The notes under the pieces are model-generated. The model saw only the letters and a program-made list of their open reading frames with translations, was not told where the DNA came from and searched no databases. The position numbers and the translations under genes are program-made. A DNA stretch of 64,000 bases. It comes from Hymenobacter sp. H14-R3. GTDB lineage: Bacteria > Bacteroidota > Bacteroidia > Cytophagales > Hymenobacteraceae. The stretch is taken from positions 62,001 through 126,000 of the forward strand of contig NZ_JASITD010000001.1 of assembly GCF_030063445.1 (NCBI RefSeq), written 5' to 3'. Shown here piece after piece: positions 7,417 through 15,168 of the stretch (position 1 is the stretch's first letter; each line of letters begins with the position of its first letter).

Positions 7417-9365
7417 AGGTTGCCGGTTCCTTGGCTCACGCCGTTTACTACTCGGGTCAGAGCTTCTTCCAGTTGAGCCACCATATCGTTGGCCCCTTCC
7501 TTCAGCGTGGTAGTGTGGATGTTGATGGAGTCCTGAAACTTGGCGATGGCGATGTTGATGGTGGTGGGCTTACTGCCCCCTTTCGCCACGCCATCCACTT
7601 TCGACTTTATGGGCTGGTTGGCGGCCAGGCCCTGGCTCTTGGTGCCCGCCGCAAACGGGTCTTCGTTCTTGCCCGCCTGAATGACTTTGGCATCAATGGC
7701 GATGTCGCCCATCTTGCCCAGCCCGAGGAACGGGGCAATCAGGTTCCACACGGCTTTCACCTTGCCCACCAGGTTTTGCAGGAAGCCCGTGAACCGCGCC
7801 CACAGCCCTTGAAACCACTGCTCTAGCTGCGGAAACAAGGCAAACGCCCCTTTCACCAGCCAGTAGAAGGGGCTCAGCTTCACGATGGTCTGGGTCAGGT
7901 TCCACATCCAGCCCTTCAGCACATCCCAATTGCGGATAATGAGGTACACCGCGCCGGCCAGGATGGCCAGGCCAGCGATAACCAGGCCGATGGGGTTGGC
8001 CGACATGGCCGCGTTCAGCGCCCACTGTGCCACCGTGGCCCCCACCAGGCTACCCGAAAAGCTAATAAGCCCGAGGATGCCGGTGCTCACCATCAGCCCG
8101 ACATTCTTCAGCATCGACAAGCCGGAAGCGGTCTGGCTCAGCACGAACTTCCAGGTAGCTCCAGCTGCTACCAGAAAGCCGCTCCCCATCATGCTCAGCA
8201 GCGGTAGCATCTGCGAAGCCATTACGGCTACTTGCGCCGAAGTCTGGATGTAAGGAATGTATTCCTTGGTGGCGTTGAACACCGAAATGCCCAGGTTTTC
8301 CCACAGCGCTTTCATCCGGTCCATCCGGCCGGCCGTGGTATCCATAATGGTGTTGGCCGCGTCGGTGGCTGCGTTGGTGCCCGAAATGGCGGTGGCGTAG
8401 TTGGCCATCGCGCCCGTGCCCCGCAGCAGAATGTTGGCCGCGTTCTGGTTTTCCAAGCCGAAGATTTTCGACACCAGGGCCGAATCACCTTGCACTTTCT
8501 TCAGCTCCGTCAGGCGCTGGTTCAACGTCAGGCTTTTGTTGCCCATCACGTTGATGTCCACCCCGGCCGCCTTCAGCTCAGCCCGCAGGTCTTTCGGCAT
8601 GAAGCGGCCTTCCCCGAGCTTGGCCAGCACGTTCCGCAGGGCGGTGCCCGCTTCCGCGCCTTTCAGCCCGCCCTGTGCCAGCACCTGGATAGCCGCGTTG
8701 GTTTCCACGAAGCTGACTTTGGCCCCGGCCGCCGCAATACCAGACAGCCGCAAAGCTTCCGCAATCTGCGGCACTTCGGCAGCGCCCGCGTTGGCGGCGG
8801 CGGCCATCACGTTCATTTCGTAGCTCATGGCCTTGGCCACCAGCTGTGTGTTGTTCGTGTCGACCCCAAACTGCTGAACGCCCGTGGTGAGGGCCTTCAT
8901 CGCGCCCACCGTGTCGCCACCCATGCTTTTGGCCAGGATGTTCACGCTGGCCGTGGTGCTGTCCATCGCTGCCTGGTCTTTGGCCATCTGCGGCCCGAGT
9001 TCGCTCAGGATGCCCTTCGCGGCTTCGAGCTGCGGCACTACCGACCCGCCGAAGGTGTTGGCGGCGGCGCGGGCGCTGGCCCCCATCTTGTCGAGGCCAG
9101 CGCCGGCCACTCCCGTGATGGCCGACACTTCGGCCAACGTTTGTTCGTATCGGATGCCCGGCTCCACCGCATTGTTGAAGGCGGTGGCAGCGGTCTGGAT
9201 GCCTTGCGCCGCCTGGTTGGCGATGGCCATGCCCACGGCGGCGGCCTTCGCCCCGGCCTTCACCTTTTCGTACATCCCGGCCATCTTGTCGCCACTAGCC
9301 AAGATGGTCTTCATCGGCCCGCTGGCCTTATCTATGAGGTTGATAACCCACTGGTAATTACGCAT
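7413..9365 (-). CDS. Tail tape measure protein
   Basis: 650 residues. The N-terminal half (about 60-360) is the helical TP901-type tape-measure core, with YEQTLAEVSAITGVAG, ATALRNVLAKLG and AADAANTIMDTTAGRMD-like segments. Three hydrophobic stretches follow (about 370-400, 420-445 and 455-475, e.g. IGLVIAGLAILAGAVYLII), usual for tape measures that reach the inner membrane during DNA ejection. The protein fills the tail lumen and sets tail length. It directly follows the frameshifted chaperone gene, the almost universal order in tailed phages. No good ribosome-binding site is visible at the ATG, normal for Bacteroidota. Confidence 0.9.
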   Translation of the reverse strand: MRNYQWVINLIDKASGPMKTILASGDKMAGMYEKVKAGAKAAAVGMAIANQAAQGIQTAATAFNNAVEPGIRYEQTLAEVSAITGVAGAGLDKMGASARAAANTFGGSVVPQLEAAKGILSELGPQMAKDQAAMDSTTASVNILAKSMGGDTVGAMKALTTGVQQFGVDTNNTQLVAKAMSYEMNVMAAAANAGAAEVPQIAEALRLSGIAAAGAKVSFVETNAAIQVLAQGGLKGAEAGTALRNVLAKLGEGRFMPKDLRAELKAAGVDINVMGNKSLTLNQRLTELKKVQGDSALVSKIFGLENQNAANILLRGTGAMANYATAISGTNAATDAANTIMDTTAGRMDRMKALWENLGISVFNATKEYIPYIQTSAQVAVMASQMLPLLSMMGSGFLVAAGATWKFVLSQTASGLSMLKNVGLMVSTGILGLISFSGSLVGATVAQWALNAAMSANPIGLVIAGLAILAGAVYLIIRNWDVLKGWMWNLTQTIVKLSPFYWLVKGAFALFPQLEQWFQGLWARFTGFLQNLVGKVKAVWNLIAPFLGLGKMGDIAIDAKVIQAGKNEDPFAAGTKSQGLAANQPIKSKVDGVAKGGSKPTTINIAIAKFQDSINIHTTTLKEGANDMVAQLEEALTRVVNGVSQGTGNL

Positions 9366-9394
9366 GTAGGGCGAATGGGGCTAAGGGTAAAATA

Positions 9395-9431
9395 AAAAGG
9401 AGGGCGGCGGCCTAGCCCCCGCCCTCCTTTT
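9395..9431 (-). terminator. Intrinsic terminator/attenuator upstream of tape measure
   Basis: A perfect 13-base inverted repeat (arms 9395-9407 and 9419-9431, 11-base loop). On the minus strand the GC-rich stem is followed directly by TTTTTATTTT, a standard rho-independent layout. It lies between the chaperone and the tape-measure start and contains the stop codon of the frameshifted chaperone, so it would lower tape-measure expression relative to the genes before it. Confidence 0.7.
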
Positions 9432-9908
9432 CTGCTTCAGTTTTGCGAATCCACACCAGGTCTTCGTATTGTTCTGCCCACTCGTCATCACTGAGGGCAG
9501 CCACTTCCGACTGTGGCATTCGGTAGTAGTAGCGCAGCTGGGCATCTATCAGCCGCAGGAAGCTCGTGTCTTTCCCGACCGTAGCTTCCTCTAGTCGTTT
9601 TTTAGGGCCGCTACCTTGCTGCTGACGATGCTATCCACTACTTGGCACAAGGCGAAGTAGATTTCATCATCAGCCTTCGTTTCCTGGATGTGGCTCAGCT
9701 GGCAGTTCTTCAGGATGATGTTATTGTACTTCGACACGGAGCCTTTAGCCCGAACCATCGCATCGGTGGCCTGTGCCACCAAGTCACGCGAAGGCTGTTT
9801 GAACACAATTTGAAGGCCATCTACTTCTACCGTTTTCAGCTTGCCATGCTCTTCAGTCCATTGGGTAATTTGTTCGGCGGTAGGGTTGTTGTTTTCGGCG
9901 GTAGCCAT
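9412..9908 (-). CDS. Frameshifted tail assembly chaperone (G-T type fusion, -1 PRF)
   Basis: A 165-residue product made if ribosomes shift -1 at the AAAAAAC heptamer (9597-9603). The first 104 residues are those of the zero-frame chaperone; the next 61 come from the -1 frame, running from the slippery site to a TAG at 9412-9414 with no internal stop and no convincing start of its own. The extension reads RLEEATVGKDTSFLRLIDAQ, then a Tyr-rich stretch and an acidic helix (DDEWAEQYEDLVWIRK), the kind of helical T domain that binds tape measure protein in lambda gpGT. Location directly before the tape measure gene agrees. See the finding on the frameshift site. Confidence 0.8.
9557..9603 (-). promoter_or_regulatory. 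Programmed -1 ribosomal frameshift signal
   Basis: On the minus strand the slippery heptamer A-AAA-AAC lies in the zero frame of the chaperone (codons CTA AAA AAC), four bases before the TAG stop. A 6-base spacer follows and then a perfect 8-base inverted repeat (AGGAAGCT at 9590-9583 and AGCTTCCT at 9564-9557) with an 18-base loop. Heptamer, spacer length and stem match the classical -1 frameshift design. Confidence 0.85.
9591..9908 (-). CDS. Tail assembly chaperone, short form (G-like)
   Basis: 105 residues, zero-frame product. A beta-strand (LKTVEVDGLQIVFKQPSRDL) is followed by helices ending in a conserved-looking C-terminus that carries the slippery codons CTA-AAA-AAC just before the stop. 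Equivalent to lambda gpG: made in excess over the long form, it coats the tape measure protein until the tube polymerises around it. No sequence homology to lambda is claimed; the assignment rests on size, location between tube and tape measure, and the frameshift. Confidence 0.75.
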   Translation of the reverse strand: MATAENNNPTAEQITQWTEEHGKLKTVEVDGLQIVFKQPSRDLVAQATDAMVRAKGSVSKYNNIILKNCQLSHIQETKADDEIYFALCQVVDSIVSSKVAALKND

Positions 9909-9969
9909 GATAAAAGGAGGGGAAAGAGAAATTAGAAAAACTGTTTAAAACCTATTTAAAAGCGGAAGA

Positions 9970-9996
9970 CACGGGCCGGCCAGTAGCCGACCCGTG
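9970..9996 (-). terminator. Hairpin after tail tube gene
   Basis: An 11-base inverted repeat with one mismatch (arms 9970-9980 and 9986-9996, loop 5) directly after the tail tube stop codon. On the minus strand it is followed by a pyrimidine-rich stretch (TCTTCCGCTTTT) rather than a clean U-run, so it may be a partial terminator or an mRNA-stabilising hairpin for the abundant tube and sheath messages. Confidence 0.5.
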
Positions 9997-10002
9997 AACC
10001 CG

Positions 10003-10422
10003 TTAGGCGGCGTTCAGCACTACTTCAGCGGCCTTGAAAGGCAGGCTGATTTCCATGTTGAGGTCACCCTTCTTTCCACCTTTTTCATACTCAGTCAGCA
10101 GCACCGATTTCACGATGTCCTTCACCGACAAATCGTCTTCATTGATGTAGGCAATGATGATGTCGAAGGGGGCCAGGCTGGTAGGCGTTTTGCCAGCGGG
10201 CAGCGAGCGCACCAGGGCTTCAAACTCCGATTGCAGCAGCGTGATGGTGCCATCTACTACCTGCATCCCATCGGCGTAGGCCACGGGCTTGCGGCCCAGG
10301 CCATACACGAATTCGCGTTCCGCCTTTTCCTTGTACTTGATTTCGGTGCAACCCACGATGGGCCGGCCCGCAAACACAATCGCGATGTCTACCCACCCGA
10401 ATTCTTTGCTGTCAAAAGCCAT
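10003..10422 (-). CDS. Phage tail tube protein
   Basis: 139 residues, placed immediately downstream of the sheath gene as in contractile-tailed phages. The beginning (MAFDSKEFGWVDIAIVFAGR, CTEIKYKEKAEREFVYG) and the beta-rich rest with a SAPFDIIIAY-like strand agree with the tube proteins of Mu-like and extracellular-injection particles. It polymerises as hexameric rings under the sheath. Size and neighbour order are the main support. Confidence 0.8.
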   Translation of the reverse strand: MAFDSKEFGWVDIAIVFAGRPIVGCTEIKYKEKAEREFVYGLGRKPVAYADGMQVVDGTITLLQSEFEALVRSLPAGKTPTSLAPFDIIIAYINEDDLSVKDIVKSVLLTEYEKGGKKGDLNMEISLPFKAAEVVLNAA

Positions 10423-11670
10423 TTAAATGGTCGTAAAAGGGTTGTAGAATTCCACCGTGGCTTCAATCTGCGCGCCCGTGGCTGTCTTCACGATTTTCAG
10501 CAGGGCCACGATTTTGGCCGTGGCCGTGACGTTCTGCTTGGGGTTGACATAGACATCGCAGCTCACGATGTTGCCCTGTGCCTGCATCTGGCCTTCAATC
10601 GCATTCTTTAGCACGTTCTGGAAGCGGGCCACCTCAATGACTGGCAGGTAGCCCGTGGTGCGGTCAATCTGCACATCATCCAGTAGCTCTTCCAGGTAGG
10701 CGGCCCGAGCAATGCGGGCGGCCTTGTTAATCACCCGGCTATCCTTCACGAAGGCGTAGTCATCGGTGGCCGCCGCACACGTCGGGTCATCGTTGTAGAA
10801 GAACCCGTCTTTGCCAGGGTGAATGAGCGGGAAGATGTAGCCCTTGCCACTGAGCAGGCTCAGGTCACCGCCCGGCCCATCGCTCAGGCTGCTTACCAGC
10901 GCGCCGCCGCTCAGGCTGGCCTGCGTGATGCTGGCCAGCTTGCCATCCTTCACCCGGCCGATGCTGCGCTGAACCGGAATGGCGGCCAGGCGGCCCAACA
11001 CCTTGCCCACTTGCGCATACTTGCCGGCCACCGCAATGCCCGAGGCGACCAGGGCCGCACTGCGCAGCTGGTCCCGGCCGATGGTCACGGCCACGTTCTT
11101 GCTGGCCAGGGTGCGCAAGTCGAGCGCCGCCGTGGCCGTACCAGAAAACAGCCGGCCTTCCAGCAGCATATCAACGGGGCGGAAGGCGGCGAATTCGGCA
11201 TCCGCAAACACCTGTGCCAGCGGAATGGCAGTGGCCAAGTCGGTCGTGATGCCGGCCGGGCCAGCCACTTCGGCGGCAGCCGGGTTGAGCACCACACCCA
11301 ACAGCTTCACCTTGCCACCCTGGCCTTTCAGCTCGTTTTGCAGGGCCACGTAGGCGGACTGGCCGGACGTGAACAAGTTGGTGAGCGTGGTAGTGGCTGG
11401 CACGGCCAGTACCCGCAGGGGGGCACCGTCACCGGCTTCTTCGTAGAAATCCTTGATGTGCTCCCACACCAGGGACTGCTGCACTACATCGGCGGCGCTG
11501 GTGGCCCCGGCCACTTCCGCGCCCCGCAGGCTGTACACCTGTGCTTCCAGCATGGCGTAGCCCAAGGGGGCACCCACCACCAGCAAGGCCAGTCCATCGG
11601 CGTTGTCGAGCTGGCGGCCTAGCTGGCCGTTCCCGAGGTCAATTGTTACGTTAGGGCGTTCGTAGGCCAT
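10423..11670 (-). CDS. Contractile tail sheath protein (DUF2586-like)
   Basis: 415 residues. The protein has an Ala/Val-rich alternating alpha/beta pattern, with LALLVVGAPLGYAMLEAQVY near the N-terminus, a core around SGTATAALDLRTLASKNVAVTIG and the C-terminal polymerisation domain (IEGQMQAQGNIVSCDVYVNP, KIVKTATGAQIEATVEFYNP), which resembles the short Bacteroidota tail sheath family DUF2586. It shows the phage is a myovirus. It is one base from the tube gene on one side and three bases from an Ala/Lys-rich protein on the other. Confidence 0.8.
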   Translation of the reverse strand: MAYERPNVTIDLGNGQLGRQLDNADGLALLVVGAPLGYAMLEAQVYSLRGAEVAGATSAADVVQQSLVWEHIKDFYEEAGDGAPLRVLAVPATTTLTNLFTSGQSAYVALQNELKGQGGKVKLLGVVLNPAAAEVAGPAGITTDLATAIPLAQVFADAEFAAFRPVDMLLEGRLFSGTATAALDLRTLASKNVAVTIGRDQLRSAALVASGIAVAGKYAQVGKVLGRLAAIPVQRSIGRVKDGKLASITQASLSGGALVSSLSDGPGGDLSLLSGKGYIFPLIHPGKDGFFYNDDPTCAAATDDYAFVKDSRVINKAARIARAAYLEELLDDVQIDRTTGYLPVIEVARFQNVLKNAIEGQMQAQGNIVSCDVYVNPKQNVTATAKIVALLKIVKTATGAQIEATVEFYNPFTTI

Positions 11671-11673
11671 TTC

Positions 11674-12420
11674 TTAGGCAGCTTTAGCAACGGTGGAAGC
11701 CTTCTTTTTGGGGGCGGCCTTTTCCTTGGCAGGTTTGGCGGCGGGAGCGGGCTTAGCCTTGGCGGGCTTGGCGCCCGGGGCGGCTTTAGCAGCCGCAGCC
11801 GGGGCACTCGGGGCGAACACGAACAACTTGCCACCAGCCACCACATCGGCCAGGCTCGGGGCGGACTCATCAGCGGCCAGCTTCAGCAAGCCCTGGTTAG
11901 CCAGGCTGGCCAGTTTGCCCACCTGAGCACCTGAGTTGTCGACGATGGCCACGAAGGGCGCGGCGGTCAGCATCGGCACGGGCTTCGGGTTGTAGGTGAT
12001 GGTGTCGAGGCCGTTGGCCAGGGCAGTCATCAGGAAGTCCGCCACGTTTTCCAGCATCACAGCGGGGTCGGCTTCGGCCAGGGCGGCCTGGTAAATCACT
12101 TCGGCCAATTGGCGGGGCAAGGCACCCACCAGCTTCACTTCGGCCAGCAGCAATTCCAGGGTACCCACTACGGCGGGGAACTCGGGAACTTCCGCATCAA
12201 CTGAGGGGGCCACGGCGGGCGCGGCCAGCGGGCTGCGCAGAATGCGCATGGTGGTAGATTGAGCTACCCGCGCTTCGTCTTTGGCGATGCTTTCGCGCTC
12301 GGGGCGGTAGAAGGTGCCCGTGCCCACCACAGCCACCAGGTGTTCCACATCGGGGTTGGCGGCAAAATAGTCGCCCGACATCGCCACCAGGTCACTGGCA
12401 GAATATTCAGAATTGCCCAT
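11674..12420 (-). CDS. Phage protein with Ala/Lys/Pro histone-like tail
   Basis: 248 residues, not recognised. Residues 1-190 are a globular alpha/beta region; the last about 55 residues are a low-complexity Ala-Lys-Pro tail (AAAKAAPGAKPAKAKPAPAAKP) like the C-terminus of histone H1. Such a tail could bind nucleic acid or act as a flexible tether. It sits between the lysis cassette and the sheath gene, where other phages place a tail-terminator or head-tail joining protein, but no motif confirms that. The repetitive tail has synonymous-codon variety, so it is unlikely to be a recent slippage product. Confidence 0.65.
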   Translation of the reverse strand: MGNSEYSASDLVAMSGDYFAANPDVEHLVAVVGTGTFYRPERESIAKDEARVAQSTTMRILRSPLAAPAVAPSVDAEVPEFPAVVGTLELLLAEVKLVGALPRQLAEVIYQAALAEADPAVMLENVADFLMTALANGLDTITYNPKPVPMLTAAPFVAIVDNSGAQVGKLASLANQGLLKLAADESAPSLADVVAGGKLFVFAPSAPAAAAKAAPGAKPAKAKPAPAAKPAKEKAAPKKKASTVAKAA

Positions 12421-12969
12421 TTAGAGTAAGCGTAAAGGCGTGAAAAAACGGAGATAGGCCCACCCGGCCCCGACTACCAGTGTCAGGCCAGTGAACCAAA
12501 TGCAGAATTTGACGAAGCGCCCGAGCGGGGCTTTCACGGTCACCACCTTCGTTTCCTTGGTGGTGCGGATGCGGATGCGGTCGGTATCCGTCACGGGCAC
12601 CTGTGCCACGTAGGGCGCGGTGAAGGCCGTGGCAGTTACCCGGCCGCTGGCATCCAGCATAAAAGCCAGGCGTGTGTGGCCCGAGGCGCTGAAAATGGTG
12701 ACGGGCCGAAACAGGTGCGTGGCCTCATCAAACACGATGCGGGTGGTGAGCCGGGCCGAATCGGCGGGCACTGCCACCGACACCAGGCGCTGCACTTGCC
12801 GCAGGGCAGTGGTGTCGCTCACCAGTGATTCGCTGGGCTGAAGTCTGGTGCTGGCACAGCTTGCGCAGGCCAGCACCAGGGTCAGCAACACGCCCGCAAT
12901 CGGCATCCCTTTGGCCATGTTCAGGGAAGCGATGATGCCTGTGATGCGGAAGCGGGCGTGGTAAGTCAT
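12421..12969 (-). CDS. Probable unimolecular spanin (lipoprotein with C-terminal membrane segment)
   Basis: 182 residues from the ATG that overlaps the endolysin stop (TAATG); the ATG at 12918 (MAKGMPIAG) is an equally good start. A signal peptide ends in a lipobox region with cysteines at about residues 35 and 38 (LVLACASCAS). The middle is beta-rich. Residues 153-175 form a clear transmembrane helix (FCIWFTGLTLVVGAGWAYL) near the C-terminus. An outer-membrane lipid anchor plus an inner-membrane C-terminal helix in one polypeptide is the layout of u-spanins such as T1 gp11, which fuse the two membranes at the end of lysis. The gene follows holin and endolysin directly. Function is inferred from topology and context. 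Confidence 0.6.
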   Translation of the reverse strand: MTYHARFRITGIIASLNMAKGMPIAGVLLTLVLACASCASTRLQPSESLVSDTTALRQVQRLVSVAVPADSARLTTRIVFDEATHLFRPVTIFSASGHTRLAFMLDASGRVTATAFTAPYVAQVPVTDTDRIRIRTTKETKVVTVKAPLGRFVKFCIWFTGLTLVVGAGWAYLRFFTPLRLL

Positions 12970-13526
12970 TATTTTGGAATCCAGGATGAAACGAGGGCTA
13001 TTTGAGTTCTCAGGCGGCGCATCCGGTGGACTCCATCCCCTTCGCGCTGTACCCCGTTGCCGCCCCCGGTATTGCCTTCCACCGTGATGACGAAATCATC
13101 ATTCCAGCTTTGAATTAGCCCGATATGGTGGATGCCGTTGCCGTAGGCGTAGCCAGCAGTGTCGCCTTTTTTGATTGGCTGGCGAATGATGCCGCCGCGC
13201 CGGTAGATGATTTTGGGGGCCGGAAACCAGCTGGCTGCCAGGCCCGAGCCACGGGGCACCTGTAGCCCCACCAGCTTGTAGCACCAGGTGACGAAGGAGG
13301 CGCACCAGGGCTGGCCCCGGCGGTTGCCCGAGCTGCGCTGGTAGCGTTCTACCTGCGGCCCGGCGTTAAAGCCTACTTCCATCACGCCCACCTGGCTTTC
13401 ACCCGCCTTCATCACGGCGGTGCGGATACTGTCTTCGCGGGTTGGGCTGGCTCCTAGTGCGTCAGTGACACACAGATGTAAACAAAGAGCGAGACAGCCC
13501 AAAAAGAAACGATAACCTTTTGCCAT
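12969..13526 (-). CDS. Secreted endolysin, CHAP/NlpC-type cysteine peptidase
   Basis: 185 residues. Signal-peptide-like N-terminus (residues 1-26, ending DALGA), then a papain-like fold with the catalytic cysteine in QPWCASFVTWCY (C75), histidine in GIHHIGLI (H133/H134) and the third polar residue in VEGNTGG (E150/N152). Such CHAP enzymes cut peptidoglycan peptide bonds. The signal peptide suggests export by the host Sec system, so the holin may mainly depolarise the membrane (pinholin-like). The first 73 bases overlap the end of the holin gene. Confidence 0.8.
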   Translation of the reverse strand: MAKGYRFFLGCLALCLHLCVTDALGASPTREDSIRTAVMKAGESQVGVMEVGFNAGPQVERYQRSSGNRRGQPWCASFVTWCYKLVGLQVPRGSGLAASWFPAPKIIYRRGGIIRQPIKKGDTAGYAYGNGIHHIGLIQSWNDDFVITVEGNTGGGNGVQREGDGVHRMRRLRTQIALVSSWIPK

Positions 13527-13879
13527 TCAGTGAGTCGATAAAATGCCCGTGCAAAATGCTTTTTCCAGAATCGGGCTACCACGGGCATATACACCCGCAC
13601 CAGCAGCACCGAAAAGCAGTAGAGAGCTACCGCCCGAATGCCTGAAAGCAGCAGCGTTTGGAACACGCTCCAATCCATCCAGGCCGGCCCCGTAGGGTCA
13701 TCCGATTTCTTGTTTTCCAGCCAACCCTGAAGGGCTGGCACTCCGAACCACAGCGATAAGCCCACCAAAACAATGACCACCCCACCCCACTTGCCCACAA
13801 GGGTTTTGGTCCGGCGCATCATATGTGAAGTTGACCCGGCTGAAAACAGCTTGTTAAAAAGAGAGGTAGGTAAGGCCAT
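13454..13879 (-). CDS. Probable holin, three membrane segments
   Basis: 141 residues with three hydrophobic helices at about 32-54 (VVIVLVGLSLWFGVPAL), 71-94 (TLLLSGIRAVALYCFSVLL) and 122-139 (VIVSFWAVSLFVYICVSL), and a positively charged N-terminus. Size, topology and the overlap with the endolysin gene support a holin. The N-terminal MRRTKT segment and a second internal Met pair (HMMRR) could give two starts, as in dual-start holins, but this is only a possibility. Confidence 0.6.
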   Translation of the reverse strand: MALPTSLFNKLFSAGSTSHMMRRTKTLVGKWGGVVIVLVGLSLWFGVPALQGWLENKKSDDPTGPAWMDWSVFQTLLLSGIRAVALYCFSVLLVRVYMPVVARFWKKHFARAFYRLTEWQKVIVSFWAVSLFVYICVSLTH

Positions 13880-13925
13880 TGTTTTTGAAGACTTGCGACT
13901 GTGAAAATTGGGTAGCGGGTGCCTG

Positions 13926-13954
13926 GCCAGGTGAGCACAATGCGCCCACCTGGC
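13926..13954. repeat. Small inverted repeat between capsid and lysis genes
   Basis: An 8-base perfect inverted repeat (GCCAGGTG at 13926-13933, CACCTGGC at 13947-13954, 13-base loop) in the 111-base gap between the major capsid stop and the holin start. It could act as an mRNA processing or attenuation hairpin downstream of the capsid gene; no U-run follows, so it is not a normal terminator. Confidence 0.35.
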
Positions 13955-13990
13955 TGGCTTATGCCCGAATGTTTAAAGAGTGTTTAAAGG

Positions 13991-15079
13991 CTAGGCGGGG
14001 GCTTCGTACACCGCTACCACGCCACGCTGGTTGGCGTAGGCCGTGGTGCCACCCACCCGCAGCAGGGCGCTGAACACGTCGCCGTAGTAGAGCGGGTTGG
14101 CTGCGTCCTCAAAAACCTGGATGCCACCGTTGGTAGTCGAGCCCTTAGCGAAGCGCACGAAGCTGGGGTGCCAGAACAAGGCCGACACGTTGTCCGTGAC
14201 TGCTTTAGCTACGTCAGGCGACTTCTTAGCACCAGCACCCGTAAACAGGGTGGTTTCGCTACGCACGTAGAACTTGAAGCCGAAGAGTCTGGCAATGGTA
14301 CCATCCATTACAGTCGAGTTTTGGCCGATAGCATAGGCTTGCGTGAACTCGGGAATGAGCAACAAATCCATCAGCATGTCCGAGTCAATGAGGCAGCAGC
14401 GGCCCACCTGCGGCACATTCTGATTGTTCAGCAGGCGCTGGGCAGTCAGAATATCCTTTTTGGTCATAGCCTTGCGATTGCCCGTCTGAAACTCCTTGTT
14501 GGCAGGGCGGGCATCACCCGTGGTCGGCACGATGTTTTTGGCAAGGCTCGGAGTCCACACGTAGGAGGCGATGTCGGCCGCGTCGGTAGCCAGCTTTTCA
14601 ACGTGGTCATGCAGAATGGATTGGCGCTTCGGGTAGCTGGCCTCAATCGCTTCCGTCATCTGAAGCACTACGGGGTCGGTGGTCAGCTCATCCACATCGT
14701 AGTCCACGATGGTGTCGGTGCGCTTTTGCGCGGTGGCCGGCAAGGTCTGGCGATTTTTCTCCGTGTTGGGCGTAGTGCCAGCCTGCGGCAAATGCACCGT
14801 TTTGCCCGACAAGAATTCCGAGTCATCACGGCACTGGCTCAGGAAAGTATTGTCGGGGAATACGTTCTCAGCAATATCCGTAACCCAGATTTCTTTCTGA
14901 ATGGCCATGAAGGCCATCGGCGCGGCCGTAGCCGGCGCGGCCGGCAACAGGCAGCCCACGGCGAACAAACCAGCACCGGCTACCACCCCAGCACCCGCCC
15001 CGGCCATCGGGGCCACGATGAAGGCCAGCAAAACCGCCATTACAATGTTGTAGACCAGGTTTTTAAAATTCAATTTCAT
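13991..15079 (-). CDS. Major capsid protein with hydrophobic N-terminal leader
   Basis: 362 residues from the ATG at 15079 (MKLNFKNLVYN). From the internal ATG at 14908 (MAIQKEIWVTDIAENVFPDN) the protein reads like the major capsid proteins of Bacteroidota Mu-like phages, with the EIW...NTFL start, a central helix-rich region and the closing VFEDAANPLYYGDVF. The first about 57 residues are an unusual hydrophobic, Ala/Gly-rich stretch containing membrane-like segments. Either the true start is at 14908, or the leader is removed by the prohead protease encoded next door. It self-assembles into the head shell. See finding. Confidence 0.8.
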   Translation of the reverse strand: MKLNFKNLVYNIVMAVLLAFIVAPMAGAGAGVVAGAGLFAVGCLLPAAPATAAPMAFMAIQKEIWVTDIAENVFPDNTFLSQCRDDSEFLSGKTVHLPQAGTTPNTEKNRQTLPATAQKRTDTIVDYDVDELTTDPVVLQMTEAIEASYPKRQSILHDHVEKLATDAADIASYVWTPSLAKNIVPTTGDARPANKEFQTGNRKAMTKKDILTAQRLLNNQNVPQVGRCCLIDSDMLMDLLLIPEFTQAYAIGQNSTVMDGTIARLFGFKFYVRSETTLFTGAGAKKSPDVAKAVTDNVSALFWHPSFVRFAKGSTTNGGIQVFEDAANPLYYGDVFSALLRVGGTTAYANQRGVVAVYEAPA

Positions 15080-15168
15080 GCAGTTTATGAAAAGCAAAAG
15101 TGTCGTTGCAGTAGATTTATAGATTGGTTTTTGGACAGCCCCAATCCATTTACAGGCTGGCGTTTGGG

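Noticed and set aside
8232..9395. 387-codon plus-strand frame opposite the tape measure gene
   Set aside because: His/Arg/Gly-rich composition typical of antisense frames in GC-rich genes; the tape measure reading is strongly supported.
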